A program made the position numbers and the translations under genes. The notes under the pieces are model-generated. The model was not told the origin of the DNA and ran no database searches. It saw nothing but the letters and a program-made list of their open reading frames with translations. A stretch of 64,000 bases of DNA from Arthrobacter sp. StoSoilB22 (GTDB lineage Bacteria > Actinomycetota > Actinomycetes > Actinomycetales > Micrococcaceae): positions 2,728,001-2,792,000 of the forward strand of contig NZ_AP024652.1 in assembly GCF_019977315.1 (NCBI RefSeq), read 5' to 3'. Below are positions 26,901 through 34,358 of this stretch, piece by piece. The first letter of the stretch is position 1, and every line of letters starts with the position of its first letter.

Positions 26901-27917
26901 ATGGACTGGTTAATTTGGGTCATTGTCATTGTTTTGGTCGTCGCTATTGTTTGGTGGCTGATGAACCGCAACAAGACGCGGAATGCCGATCCCACCTCAA
27001 CCCACGCCACCGCCGAGGATCGCACCGCCGGGGTATCCGGCACCACTCCCCCGGCAGCGACGGCGCCCGCCAGTACGGGATCCATCCCGGATGCCGGTGC
27101 AGCCGCAGCAGGGGTGGCAGGCCTGGCAGGTGTGACCAATCTCGGCAAAGCGGCCTCCGAGGGCAGTGGCCCCCGTGCCGACGAACCCGATGTCAGGGAG
27201 CCTGAGGTCATCGAAGCCCGTGCCGACGAACCCGCCCCACCCGTACCCGCACCTTCCGGAGAAGCGCACGGGGCCTCCCCCGCCGCGGCCGATGTAGAGA
27301 CCGAGCCGCGTACCGCCGTCGACGATTCACCCGCCGTTGCCGCCTCTGACGTCCACCCGGCTTCCACACCCGGATTGACGGTGGAGGAACCCGTCATCGC
27401 AGCCCCCTCAGTGGCCGATCCTGTCATTGACGAACCAGTGGTGGACGAGCCCGTCGTGGATACTGACGCCAAGGTCCACGCGGCTGACGCCGGCGATGTT
27501 GACGACTGGGACTCGGGTTCCACAACGGCAACCTCCGCCCCCAAGGCTGATGACACGGCCGCAAGGGATACCGCTGAGGACAAGGCGGAGTGGGAATCTT
27601 CATGGACCGATGCAAGCGGTACCCCGGTCCATCACCACGAGTACACCGATGCACATTCACCCACCCTGCCGGGGGCCGAGTCCGCTGCCGCCGAAGACTC
27701 GGCGGGCACTGGTCATCTGGCCGTCGAGCACCCTTACGGCACGGGCTCCTCCAGCGCACCCGGGGACTCCTATCCCGTCAAGGCCAGCGCGTCCGCCATG
27801 ACCTACTTCGACGAAGACACTGCAGGCTATGACGACGCTGCCGCCGACGTTTGGTTCGAATCATCCGCCCACGCCGAAGCTGCCGGTTTCCGGCCTCCAC
27901 GTCGCAACAGGCACTGA
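26901..27917 (+). CDS. Acidic single-TM protein of unknown function
   Basis: I do not recognise this gene. From ATG 26901 the product has 338 aa. A single TM (DWLIWVIVIVLVVAIVWWL, residues 2-20) is followed by a short Arg/Lys stop-transfer. About 300 residues of Ala/Asp/Glu/Pro-rich, probably unstructured sequence follow, with repeated motifs such as RADEP, EPVI and DEPVVD. A more ordered end lies after about 260 (YPVKASASAMTYFDEDTAGYDD). The N-terminus resembles membrane anchors of small actinobacterial envelope proteins. The PQQ-type dehydrogenase gene starts 16 nt downstream, so they probably share a transcript. Confidence 0.75.
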   Translation: MDWLIWVIVIVLVVAIVWWLMNRNKTRNADPTSTHATAEDRTAGVSGTTPPAATAPASTGSIPDAGAAAAGVAGLAGVTNLGKAASEGSGPRADEPDVREPEVIEARADEPAPPVPAPSGEAHGASPAAADVETEPRTAVDDSPAVAASDVHPASTPGLTVEEPVIAAPSVADPVIDEPVVDEPVVDTDAKVHAADAGDVDDWDSGSTTATSAPKADDTAARDTAEDKAEWESSWTDASGTPVHHHEYTDAHSPTLPGAESAAAEDSAGTGHLAVEHPYGTGSSSAPGDSYPVKASASAMTYFDEDTAGYDDAAADVWFESSAHAEAAGFRPPRRNRH

Positions 27918-27933
27918 CTTTCCCCCAGCGGTC

Positions 27934-29148
27934 ATGAACGCAGCGGTCGGGGATACAAGAAGGCGCCCCTCGGAAACCCGCGATCGTTGGGTGCCCGCTA
28001 CTTCTTATGCCCTGTTGCTGGCAATCCTGGTTGTCCTGCCTGGATGTACGGGCAGTCCGTCGTCTCCGGGCACAGCGGCAACACCAGCGGCATCGGCAAG
28101 TCAGGGCACCGCTACCGCACTGGGCGGGTCCCTTTCGCCGGGGTCTCAGTCCACGCAAGCCGGCGAATCCAAGCCCGCCGCGCCACAAACTCCGGAAGTC
28201 ACCCAAAAACTCGACGTCGGACTGCAGCTGCCGTGGTCGGTGGTCTTCCTGCCGGACGGCACTGCCGTGGTGTCCGAGCGGGACACCGCTCAGGTAAAGA
28301 GCATCCGGGACGGTCAAGCCACTACCTTAGGCGAGGTGCCCGGCGTCGAACCCGGCGGAGAAGGCGGGCTGTTGGGCCTTGCCCTCTCGCCGGAATTCGT
28401 AACGGACCGCTGGATGTACGCATATTTCACGTCCTCGGACGACAACCGGATTGTGCGCATGAAACTGACCGAGGATCCAAGCGGCATGGTGACTTTGGGG
28501 AAGGCTGAAGTGATTTTCTCCGGAATGCCCAAGGCTTCCACTCATAACGGCGGCCGGATTCGATTCGGCCCGGACGGGTTCCTCTACGTCGGAACCGGTG
28601 ACTCTCAGCGTCGGGAGCAGCCGCAGGACACGAACGCCTTGGGCGGCAAAATCCTACGACTCACTCCGGAGGGGCGCCCGGCGCCAGGGAATCCTTTCGG
28701 CGACAATCCCGTGTACAGCTACGGGCATCGGAATGTGCAAGGCCTGGCCTGGGACAACGCCGGACGACTCTGGGCCAGTGAATTTGGTCCTGACGTGGAT
28801 GACGAACTGAACCTGATTACCCCTGGAGGCAATTACGGTTGGCCCACCGTGACTGGAGCGCCCGGCCGCAGCGGCCTGATCGACGCGAAGGTCGTCTGGC
28901 CCTCAACGTCCGACGCCTCACCCAGTGGGCTGGAAATCGTGGACGGCGTTGCCTACACAGGGGCGCTCCGGGGACAACGGCTTTGGGCGGTTCCCCTTAA
29001 CGGGGAGACCGCAGGCTCCCCTGTGGCCTACTTCACAGGAGAATATGGGCGCCTCCGGGATGTAGCCCGCGCTCCTGATGGCACACTCTGGGTCATCAGC
29101 AACAACAGAAACCCTGATTTTGCGCTGATTTTGAGGCCTGCGCCGTGA
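27934..29148 (+). CDS. PQQ-dependent sugar dehydrogenase-type lipoprotein
   Basis: This 404-aa protein starts at ATG 27934. It has a signal peptide ending in the lipobox VVLPGC (about residue 37), then a six-bladed propeller of the soluble aldose sugar dehydrogenase (YliI/GDH-B) family. Typical parts are LPWSVVFLPDG, GGEGGLLGLALSPEF, HNGGRIRFGPDGFLYVGTGD, GKILRLTPEG and YGHRNVQGLAWD. It would oxidise sugars outside the cell using PQQ or pass electrons to a membrane acceptor. PQQ synthesis genes are not in the window, so the cofactor may be imported or replaced. A longer in-frame start at 27829 overlaps the upstream gene and has no signal-like end. Confidence 0.9.
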   Translation: MNAAVGDTRRRPSETRDRWVPATSYALLLAILVVLPGCTGSPSSPGTAATPAASASQGTATALGGSLSPGSQSTQAGESKPAAPQTPEVTQKLDVGLQLPWSVVFLPDGTAVVSERDTAQVKSIRDGQATTLGEVPGVEPGGEGGLLGLALSPEFVTDRWMYAYFTSSDDNRIVRMKLTEDPSGMVTLGKAEVIFSGMPKASTHNGGRIRFGPDGFLYVGTGDSQRREQPQDTNALGGKILRLTPEGRPAPGNPFGDNPVYSYGHRNVQGLAWDNAGRLWASEFGPDVDDELNLITPGGNYGWPTVTGAPGRSGLIDAKVVWPSTSDASPSGLEIVDGVAYTGALRGQRLWAVPLNGETAGSPVAYFTGEYGRLRDVARAPDGTLWVISNNRNPDFALILRPAP

Positions 29149-29172
29149 TGCCAGTGGCGGTATGCCGCGGAT

Positions 29173-29201
29173 TTCACACTTGGACAGAAGTGGTGTAGAG
29201 T
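29173..29201 (+). promoter_or_regulatory. Probable promoter of the first tRNA-Lys
   Basis: TTCACA (29173-29178) and TAGAGT (29196-29201) are 17 nt apart. The tRNA begins 65 nt beyond the -10 element. The same GGTGTAGAGTTA block recurs at 29466-29477 in front of the second tRNA-Lys, with no clear -35 there. Confidence 0.55.
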
Positions 29202-29265
29202 TACATGTCGTTGCGGAGATCGCCGGGGAAATAAAAGCTTGCCCTTGGGATCGAAATCAACAGCT

Positions 29266-29338
29266 GCACCTCTAGCTCAACTGGCAGAGCAATTGACTCT
29301 TAATCAATGGGTTCCGGGTTCGAGTCCCGGGGGGTGCA
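29266..29338 (+). tRNA. tRNA-Lys (anticodon CUU), copy 1
   Basis: The 73-nt cloverleaf has acceptor GCACCTC with GGGGTGC, anticodon loop CTCTTAA, T-arm GGGTTCGAGTCCC and discriminator A. CCA is not encoded. It is identical to copy 2 over the tRNA body. Confidence 0.97.
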
Positions 29339-29344
29339 CAAAAC

Positions 29345-29383
29345 AAAAGGCCTTGGTGTGAATATCACGCCAAGGCCTTTTTT
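29345..29383 (+). terminator. Rho-independent terminator after tRNA-Lys 1
   Basis: AAAAGGCCTTGG pairs with CCAAGGCCTTTT around a short GTGTGAATATCACG centre, and six T follow. The next 150 nt up to tRNA-Lys 2 contain a copy of the upstream promoter-like block. Confidence 0.9.
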
Positions 29384-29536
29384 GTGTTAATTCATGCCGC
29401 TTCCTGCACCGACCACATGGCGTTCATCACGCAGGGCCGAATGTGGTCCGTGACCACAAAAAACTGGTGTAGAGTTATTTGTCGTTGCAGAGGCCAACGG
29501 GGAATGCAAATTCCCTCATAAGCCGAAACAATAGCT

Positions 29537-29609
29537 GCACCTCTAGCTCAACTGGCAGAGCAATTGACTCTTAATCAATGGGTTCCGGGTTCGAGTCCCG
29601 GGGGGTGCA
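29537..29609 (+). tRNA. tRNA-Lys (anticodon CUU), copy 2
   Basis: The sequence is the same cloverleaf as copy 1, 271 nt downstream. It differs from copy 1 in that CCA is encoded directly after the discriminator A (29610-29612). Confidence 0.97.
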
Positions 29610-29618
29610 CCACAAAGT

Positions 29619-29654
29619 AAAGGCTCCGGATCGCATCTACGATCCGGAGCCTTT
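29619..29654 (+). terminator. Terminator after tRNA-Lys 2
   Basis: AAAGGCTCCGGATCG (29619-29633) pairs perfectly with 29640-29654 around a 6-nt loop. The T run after it is short (TTTCGCG). Confidence 0.8.
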
Positions 29655-29703
29655 CGCGTTTCCATGCCGAGCTTCCCGCAGGAAGCCCGGCAACGGGCTC
29701 AGG

Positions 29704-30171
29704 TCAGGCCTGCGGCAAGTCGGTGTTTTCCGTGTGGGCTTCCTGCTCCGGCGCGGGCAACCCCGCCAGGCCCCGGACGACCAACCGAAGTTCCTCCCGC
29801 AGCCGGACGGTGTCCACGGCAACGGGGGACAGAACATCCTGCTCAAGCTTTACTGCCTCTGCAAGAGCTGCAATGCCGGCGTCAGTAAGAGTCACCACGT
29901 GACTTCGGCGGTCGGAGTCACTGCGTTGTCGGGTGACATGCCCGTGCAGCTCCAGCCTCGCGAGGGTGGTACCCATTGTTTGGGCCTTGACCCGCGCAAC
30001 TTCGGCCAGAGCCGCCTGCGTGATGGCACCCTTGGCAGCCAACACCTGCATGGCAATGACACCGGCGTGGGTAAGACCGATGGACTTCAATTTTTCGTTC
30101 CACGAGATTTCCACCAGGCGCGCGGCTGTCGAAAGCAAACGGGTGGTGGGCCATCTCTCCATATCTGGCAT
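29704..30171 (-). CDS. MarR-family transcriptional regulator
   Basis: This 155-aa winged-helix regulator has DNA-recognition helix sequence ITQAALAEVARVKAQTMGTTLARLELHGHVTR followed by the wing SDSDRRSHVVTLTDAG. It is divergent from the peroxiredoxin gene, with 84 nt between the starts, and could respond to oxidative or aromatic signals. No operator palindrome is obvious in the 30172-30255 gap. Helical dimerisation ends are rich in Leu/Glu. Confidence 0.93.
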   Translation of the reverse strand: MPDMERWPTTRLLSTAARLVEISWNEKLKSIGLTHAGVIAMQVLAAKGAITQAALAEVARVKAQTMGTTLARLELHGHVTRQRSDSDRRSHVVTLTDAGIAALAEAVKLEQDVLSPVAVDTVRLREELRLVVRGLAGLPAPEQEAHTENTDLPQA

Positions 30172-30255
30172 GCCGACAGTATATGCGCGGAAGCGGTGAG
30201 GACGCGGCCTCGCCCACTAAACTGGAAAATCGCGACCACTGGTAAGGAGAACATT

Positions 30256-30729
30256 TTGGCTGAACGACTTATCCCGGGAGATGCCGCCCCGGACTTCACA
30301 CTTCAGGATGAGACCGGCAAAAGCGTGAGCTTGTCGGACCTCCGCGGACGAAAAACCATCCTCTACTTCTACCCGGCCGCTTCCACTCCCGGGTGCACCA
30401 AGGAAGCACGCGATTTCCGCGACTCCCTGGGGTCACTGCAGGCTGCAGGATACGAAGTGGTGGGTGTCTCCCCCGACCCCGTCAAGGCACTTGCCAAGTT
30501 CTCCGAAGAAGAACAACTGACCTTTCGGCTGCTATCGGACGAGGATCACACCGTCGCCGAGGCATATGGGGCCTGGGGTGAGAAAAAGAACTACGGCCGC
30601 AGCTACATGGGATTGATCCGATCCACCTTTGCGGTTGATCCCGATGGAAAGGTTTCCCTGGCCCAGTACAACGTGCGCGCCACCGGGCACGTAGCCAAGC
30701 TCCGGCGGGATCTCAAGCTGGACAAGTAA
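30256..30729 (+). CDS. bcp: Peroxiredoxin of the BCP/PrxQ group
   Basis: This 157-aa thiol peroxidase starts at TTG 30256, behind an AAGGAG ribosome binding site 7 nt away. The peroxidatic Cys47 lies in YPAASTPGCTKE. BCP proteins often carry a resolving Cys five residues later; here that position is Arg52 (ARDF), and no other Cys is seen, so a 1-Cys mechanism with an external thiol is likely. It probably reduces H2O2 and organic peroxides in the cytoplasm. A tRNA-Leu follows 63 nt beyond the stop. Confidence 0.95.
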   Translation: MAERLIPGDAAPDFTLQDETGKSVSLSDLRGRKTILYFYPAASTPGCTKEARDFRDSLGSLQAAGYEVVGVSPDPVKALAKFSEEEQLTFRLLSDEDHTVAEAYGAWGEKKNYGRSYMGLIRSTFAVDPDGKVSLAQYNVRATGHVAKLRRDLKLDK

Positions 30730-30792
30730 CGGGTACACTGGAGGCCGGTATATGGCAGCGACCGTCCTTTCAGGCGGTCGGATTGCCTGCCA

Positions 30793-30874
30793 GCGCGAGT
30801 GGTGAAATTGGCAGACACGCAGGATTTAGGTTCCTGTGCCTTCGGGCGTGGGGGTTCAAGTCCCCCCTTGCGCA
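30793..30874 (+). tRNA. tRNA-Leu (anticodon UAG)
   Basis: The 82-nt class II tRNA has acceptor GCGCGAG with CTTGCGC, discriminator A, anticodon loop TTTAGGT, and a variable arm GTGCCTTCGGGCGT. T-arm GGGGGTTCAAGTCCCCC follows. CCA is not encoded. Confidence 0.96.
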
Positions 30875-30883
30875 CAGATACGG

Positions 30884-30920
30884 AAATACCCCCGGTTGCA
30901 AGACCGGGGGTATTTTATTT
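30884..30920 (+). terminator. Rho-independent terminator after tRNA-Leu
   Basis: AAATACCCCCGG (30884-30895) pairs with CCGGGGGTATTT, then TTATTT follows. Confidence 0.9.
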
Positions 30921-31039
30921 TCATGCAGCCGGGGCACCTGAAAGTCCGCTGGGAAGCGCAGTCAGGACGTTCAACTAGACTGGAATGCGGTCTGGCCGAA
31001 GCCGGCCACAGCACTTCCAACCGGCTTGAGGGGACACGA

Positions 31040-32707
31040 GTGGCAAGCAGCAAAATGCGGCGCCTGGGCATGCAGTTCGGAGCTGCCGTACTGGCTTTGG
31101 GACTGGCAGGGTGCACCGGAACCCCGGGCCCGTCGCCGTCGTCATCCACCGGCAGCTCCCCCGCGGTTGAACCGACAGCAACCTTCAATTTCGGCACGGC
31201 GTCCATGCCCTTGGGCCTGGATCCCGCCATGACCGCCGATTCCGAGTCCTACCGTGTCACCCGCCAAGTCCTCGAAGGACTTGTGGGGGTGGATGGCGAA
31301 ACAGGTCAAACCACGCCCCTCCTCGCCACCGAGTGGAAAGACAGCAACAACGGGCTCAGTTACGACTTCACGCTCCGGTCCGGTGTGACCTTCCACGACG
31401 GCACTACCCTGGATGCAACCGCCGTATGCGCCAACTTCAACCGCTGGTTCACGTTTCCCGAGGAGCTCAGGAATCAGGCGCCGGGCATCTCCTTTCAGAG
31501 CGTTTTCAAGGCGTACTCGGATCAGCCGGTATTCTCCATTTTCAAAGACTGCAAGGTGGTTTCGGCCACCGACGTCCAGATCAATCTGACGCGGCCCTTC
31601 ACTGGATTCCTTCAGGCGTTGACCTTGCCAGCCTTCGCAATATCTTCCCCGGCTGCTTTGCAGGCAAAGACAGCCAATGTCCTTGACCAAGTACGCAACG
31701 GCCAAGCCATGTCCACCTACGCCGGCCATCCCGTGGGCACAGGCCCCTATGCATTCACCGCGTGGGATGAGAAAAAGCTCACGTTGTCCAGCTACAAGGG
31801 CTACTGGGGAAACAAGGGACAGATCGCAACCATCAACTTCATCCCCTACGATCGCGCGGAATCACGCCAGCAGGCCCTTCTGGATGGCAAGATCGACGCC
31901 TACGACCTTGTGACCTCAGGGACTTTTGACCAACTGGTCAAAAAGGGTGTCCAGATCATCCAGCGCGACCCTTTCTCGGTGATGTACCTGGGGATCAACC
32001 AAGCTGTTGCACCGCTGGAAAAGCCCGAAGTGCGCCAAGCAATCGAGATGGCGATCGACAAGGAAGCGTTGATCCGGAAGTTCTTCATCGACAACACGGC
32101 GCAGGCATCACAATTCGTGCCACCCAAGCTCAGCGGCTTCAACAACAATGCCCCCTCCCTGGGGTACAACCCAGAGAAGGCCAAGGAGCTCTTGAAGAAA
32201 GCCGGCTATAAGGGTGAGGAGCTGAAGTTCTACTACCCCCTCAACGCCACAAGGGCATACATGCCCACCCCGGAAAAGATTTACGCCGAGCTCAGCCGCC
32301 AACTCGTCGCCGTCGGCTTCAACATCAAACCGGTTCCCATCGACTGGGAAGATGGCTACCTCCAAAGCGTCCAGTCGGCCGGCGACCGGGGCCTTCACCT
32401 CCTGGGCTGGAACGGTTCGTACGCGGACGCAGACAACTTCCTCGGACCCCTTTTTGGCGAAACCCGCGCCGAGTTCGGATACGCCGACTCGGAAGTCTTC
32501 CACAAGATAGAACGCGCACGGGCAATGCCCGAAGGCGATGAACGCAACGCCCAGTACCAGGCCATCAATGCTGAGATCGCGGCGTCGGTACCGGCTGTGC
32601 CCATAGCCTTCCCCATCTCGGCGCTGGCTCTGTCCAACAAGGTTGAAAGCTACCCAGCTTCCCCCGTCCTCAACGAAGTTTTCACAAACGTCCGCCTAAA
32701 GCCTTGA
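31040..32707 (+). CDS. Extracellular peptide/nickel-type solute-binding lipoprotein
   Basis: This 555-aa SBP_bac_5 family protein starts at GTG 31040 behind GAGGGG (6-nt spacer), and longer in-frame starts overlap tRNA-Leu. Its signal peptide ends with lipobox LALGLAGC, then low-complexity Ser/Pro sequence. The family motif TFNFGTASMPLGLDPA precedes a two-lobed periplasmic-binding fold with PVGTGPYAFTAWDEKK. Ligands in the family are oligopeptides, sugars or nickel. No permease or ATPase gene is nearby, so it is an orphan binding protein in this window, or its partners lie elsewhere. Confidence 0.93.
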   Translation: MASSKMRRLGMQFGAAVLALGLAGCTGTPGPSPSSSTGSSPAVEPTATFNFGTASMPLGLDPAMTADSESYRVTRQVLEGLVGVDGETGQTTPLLATEWKDSNNGLSYDFTLRSGVTFHDGTTLDATAVCANFNRWFTFPEELRNQAPGISFQSVFKAYSDQPVFSIFKDCKVVSATDVQINLTRPFTGFLQALTLPAFAISSPAALQAKTANVLDQVRNGQAMSTYAGHPVGTGPYAFTAWDEKKLTLSSYKGYWGNKGQIATINFIPYDRAESRQQALLDGKIDAYDLVTSGTFDQLVKKGVQIIQRDPFSVMYLGINQAVAPLEKPEVRQAIEMAIDKEALIRKFFIDNTAQASQFVPPKLSGFNNNAPSLGYNPEKAKELLKKAGYKGEELKFYYPLNATRAYMPTPEKIYAELSRQLVAVGFNIKPVPIDWEDGYLQSVQSAGDRGLHLLGWNGSYADADNFLGPLFGETRAEFGYADSEVFHKIERARAMPEGDERNAQYQAINAEIAASVPAVPIAFPISALALSNKVESYPASPVLNEVFTNVRLKP

Positions 32708-32786
32708 CGATTCCCCGCAATTTCAGTATTGAGACTGCACGGGGATATTCTGTGACAGCCAGTGCCGCCGCTAACGGAGATTGATC

Positions 32787-34292
32787 GTGACCTTCATTTC
32801 CAAGACTCAACATGCCGACGTCGTCCTTATTGGCGGCGGAATCATGAGTGCCACCCTTGGTGCGTTCATCAAGCAACTTGAACCCACCTGGACCATCTCC
32901 ATGTTCGAAAGACTCGACGAAGCAGGGCTTGAGAGTTCCGGACCCTGGAACAATGCCGGCACCGGCCATGCCGCGCTGTGTGAGCTGAACTACTCCCCCG
33001 CAGCAAAAGACGGTTCCGTAGACCCGTCCAAGGCCCTGCACATTAACGAACAGTTCCAGCTGTCCCGCCAGTTCTGGTCCCATCTTGTGGACAGCAAAGT
33101 GATCGGGTCTCCCAAAGGCTTCATCAACACAGTTCCGCACATGAGCTTCGTCATCGGCGATAATCACGCGAATTTCCTCAAAACGCGGTACGAGGCCCTG
33201 AAGCCCAACACGCTGTTCCGCAGCATGGAGTACACCGAGGACCAGGACCAGATCGCCAAATGGGCACCGTTGATCGTCAAGGGCCGCGACCGCAAGCAGC
33301 GCGTGGCCGCAACCCGCGCAGCTGAAGGCACCGACGTCGACTTCGGCGCCTTGACCCGCGAGCTGACGGGCTACCTGCAGAGCAGCGGCGCCGAGGTCAA
33401 CTATGGCCACGACGTCACCAACATCCACCGCGCAGCAGGCGGTGGATGGGATCTGTCCATCAAGCACCCCAAGTCAGGCGAACACGGCCGCATCCATGCC
33501 AAGTTCGTCTTCGTAGGAGCCGGCGGCGGTGCACTCCACCTGCTTCAGGCATCCGGCATCCCTGAAAGCAAAGGCTACGGCGGCTTCCCCGTCTCCGGCC
33601 AGTTCTTCCGCTGCACCGACGACGCCGTGACTTCCCAGCACAGTGCAAAGGTCTACGGCCAGGCTTCGGTCGGCGCGCCGCCAATGTCCGTCCCGCACCT
33701 GGACACCCGCTATGTGGACGGAAAACGCTCCCTCCTCTTCGGCCCGTACGCCGGGTTCTCCACCAACTTCCTGAAGACCTCCAGCTACCTGGACCTTCCG
33801 CTGTCCATCCGCCCGGGAAACATCATTCCCATGCTGGCCGTGGCCAAGGACAACATGGACCTCACCGCCTACCTCATCAAGGAGGTTGCCAAGCGGCACG
33901 AGGCCAAGGTTGAGGCCCTGCGCGAGTACTACCCTGAAGCATCCGGCGGCAATTGGGAACTGATCACCGCCGGTCAGCGTGTACAAATCATCAAGAAGCA
34001 CCCACAGAAGGGTGGCGTGCTGCAGTTCGGCACCGAAGTCATCGCTTCCCGCGATGGTTCGATCGGCGCGCTGCTGGGCGCTTCTCCGGGCGCGTCCACC
34101 GCCGTGCCCATCATGATCGAACTGTTGCAGAAGTCCTTCCCCAAGAACTTCAAGGGTTGGCAGTCCAAACTCAAGGACATGATGCCGGGCTACGGCGTCA
34201 AGCTCAACGAGAATGCGGACCTGGCGGCCGAACTGGAAGCAAGCACTGCAAGGTCCCTGCAATTGGAAGTGGCTAACGCCATCCAAAGCTAG
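32787..34292 (+). CDS. mqo: Malate:quinone oxidoreductase
   Basis: This 501-aa FAD-dependent membrane-associated enzyme oxidises malate to oxaloacetate with quinone as acceptor. It starts at GTG 32787 after GGAGA. The FAD site is [20 protein letters not shown] (residues 11-30). Further Mqo signatures are [21 protein letters not shown]-like [11 protein letters not shown] and the C-terminal [13 protein letters not shown] (ribityl-binding). The length is normal for the family. It runs in the same direction as the downstream RND gene (66 nt) but a functional link is unlikely. Confidence 0.96.
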   Translation: MTFISKTQHADVVLIGGGIMSATLGAFIKQLEPTWTISMFERLDEAGLESSGPWNNAGTGHAALCELNYSPAAKDGSVDPSKALHINEQFQLSRQFWSHLVDSKVIGSPKGFINTVPHMSFVIGDNHANFLKTRYEALKPNTLFRSMEYTEDQDQIAKWAPLIVKGRDRKQRVAATRAAEGTDVDFGALTRELTGYLQSSGAEVNYGHDVTNIHRAAGGGWDLSIKHPKSGEHGRIHAKFVFVGAGGGALHLLQASGIPESKGYGGFPVSGQFFRCTDDAVTSQHSAKVYGQASVGAPPMSVPHLDTRYVDGKRSLLFGPYAGFSTNFLKTSSYLDLPLSIRPGNIIPMLAVAKDNMDLTAYLIKEVAKRHEAKVEALREYYPEASGGNWELITAGQRVQIIKKHPQKGGVLQFGTEVIASRDGSIGALLGASPGASTAVPIMIELLQKSFPKNFKGWQSKLKDMMPGYGVKLNENADLAAELEASTARSLQLEVANAIQS

Positions 34293-34358
34293 GCCACACC
34301 CGGGGCTGCGGCCGGTTCCCTCAGCCGAATCGTTACGTAGACCGCAGGAGTCAATGCA

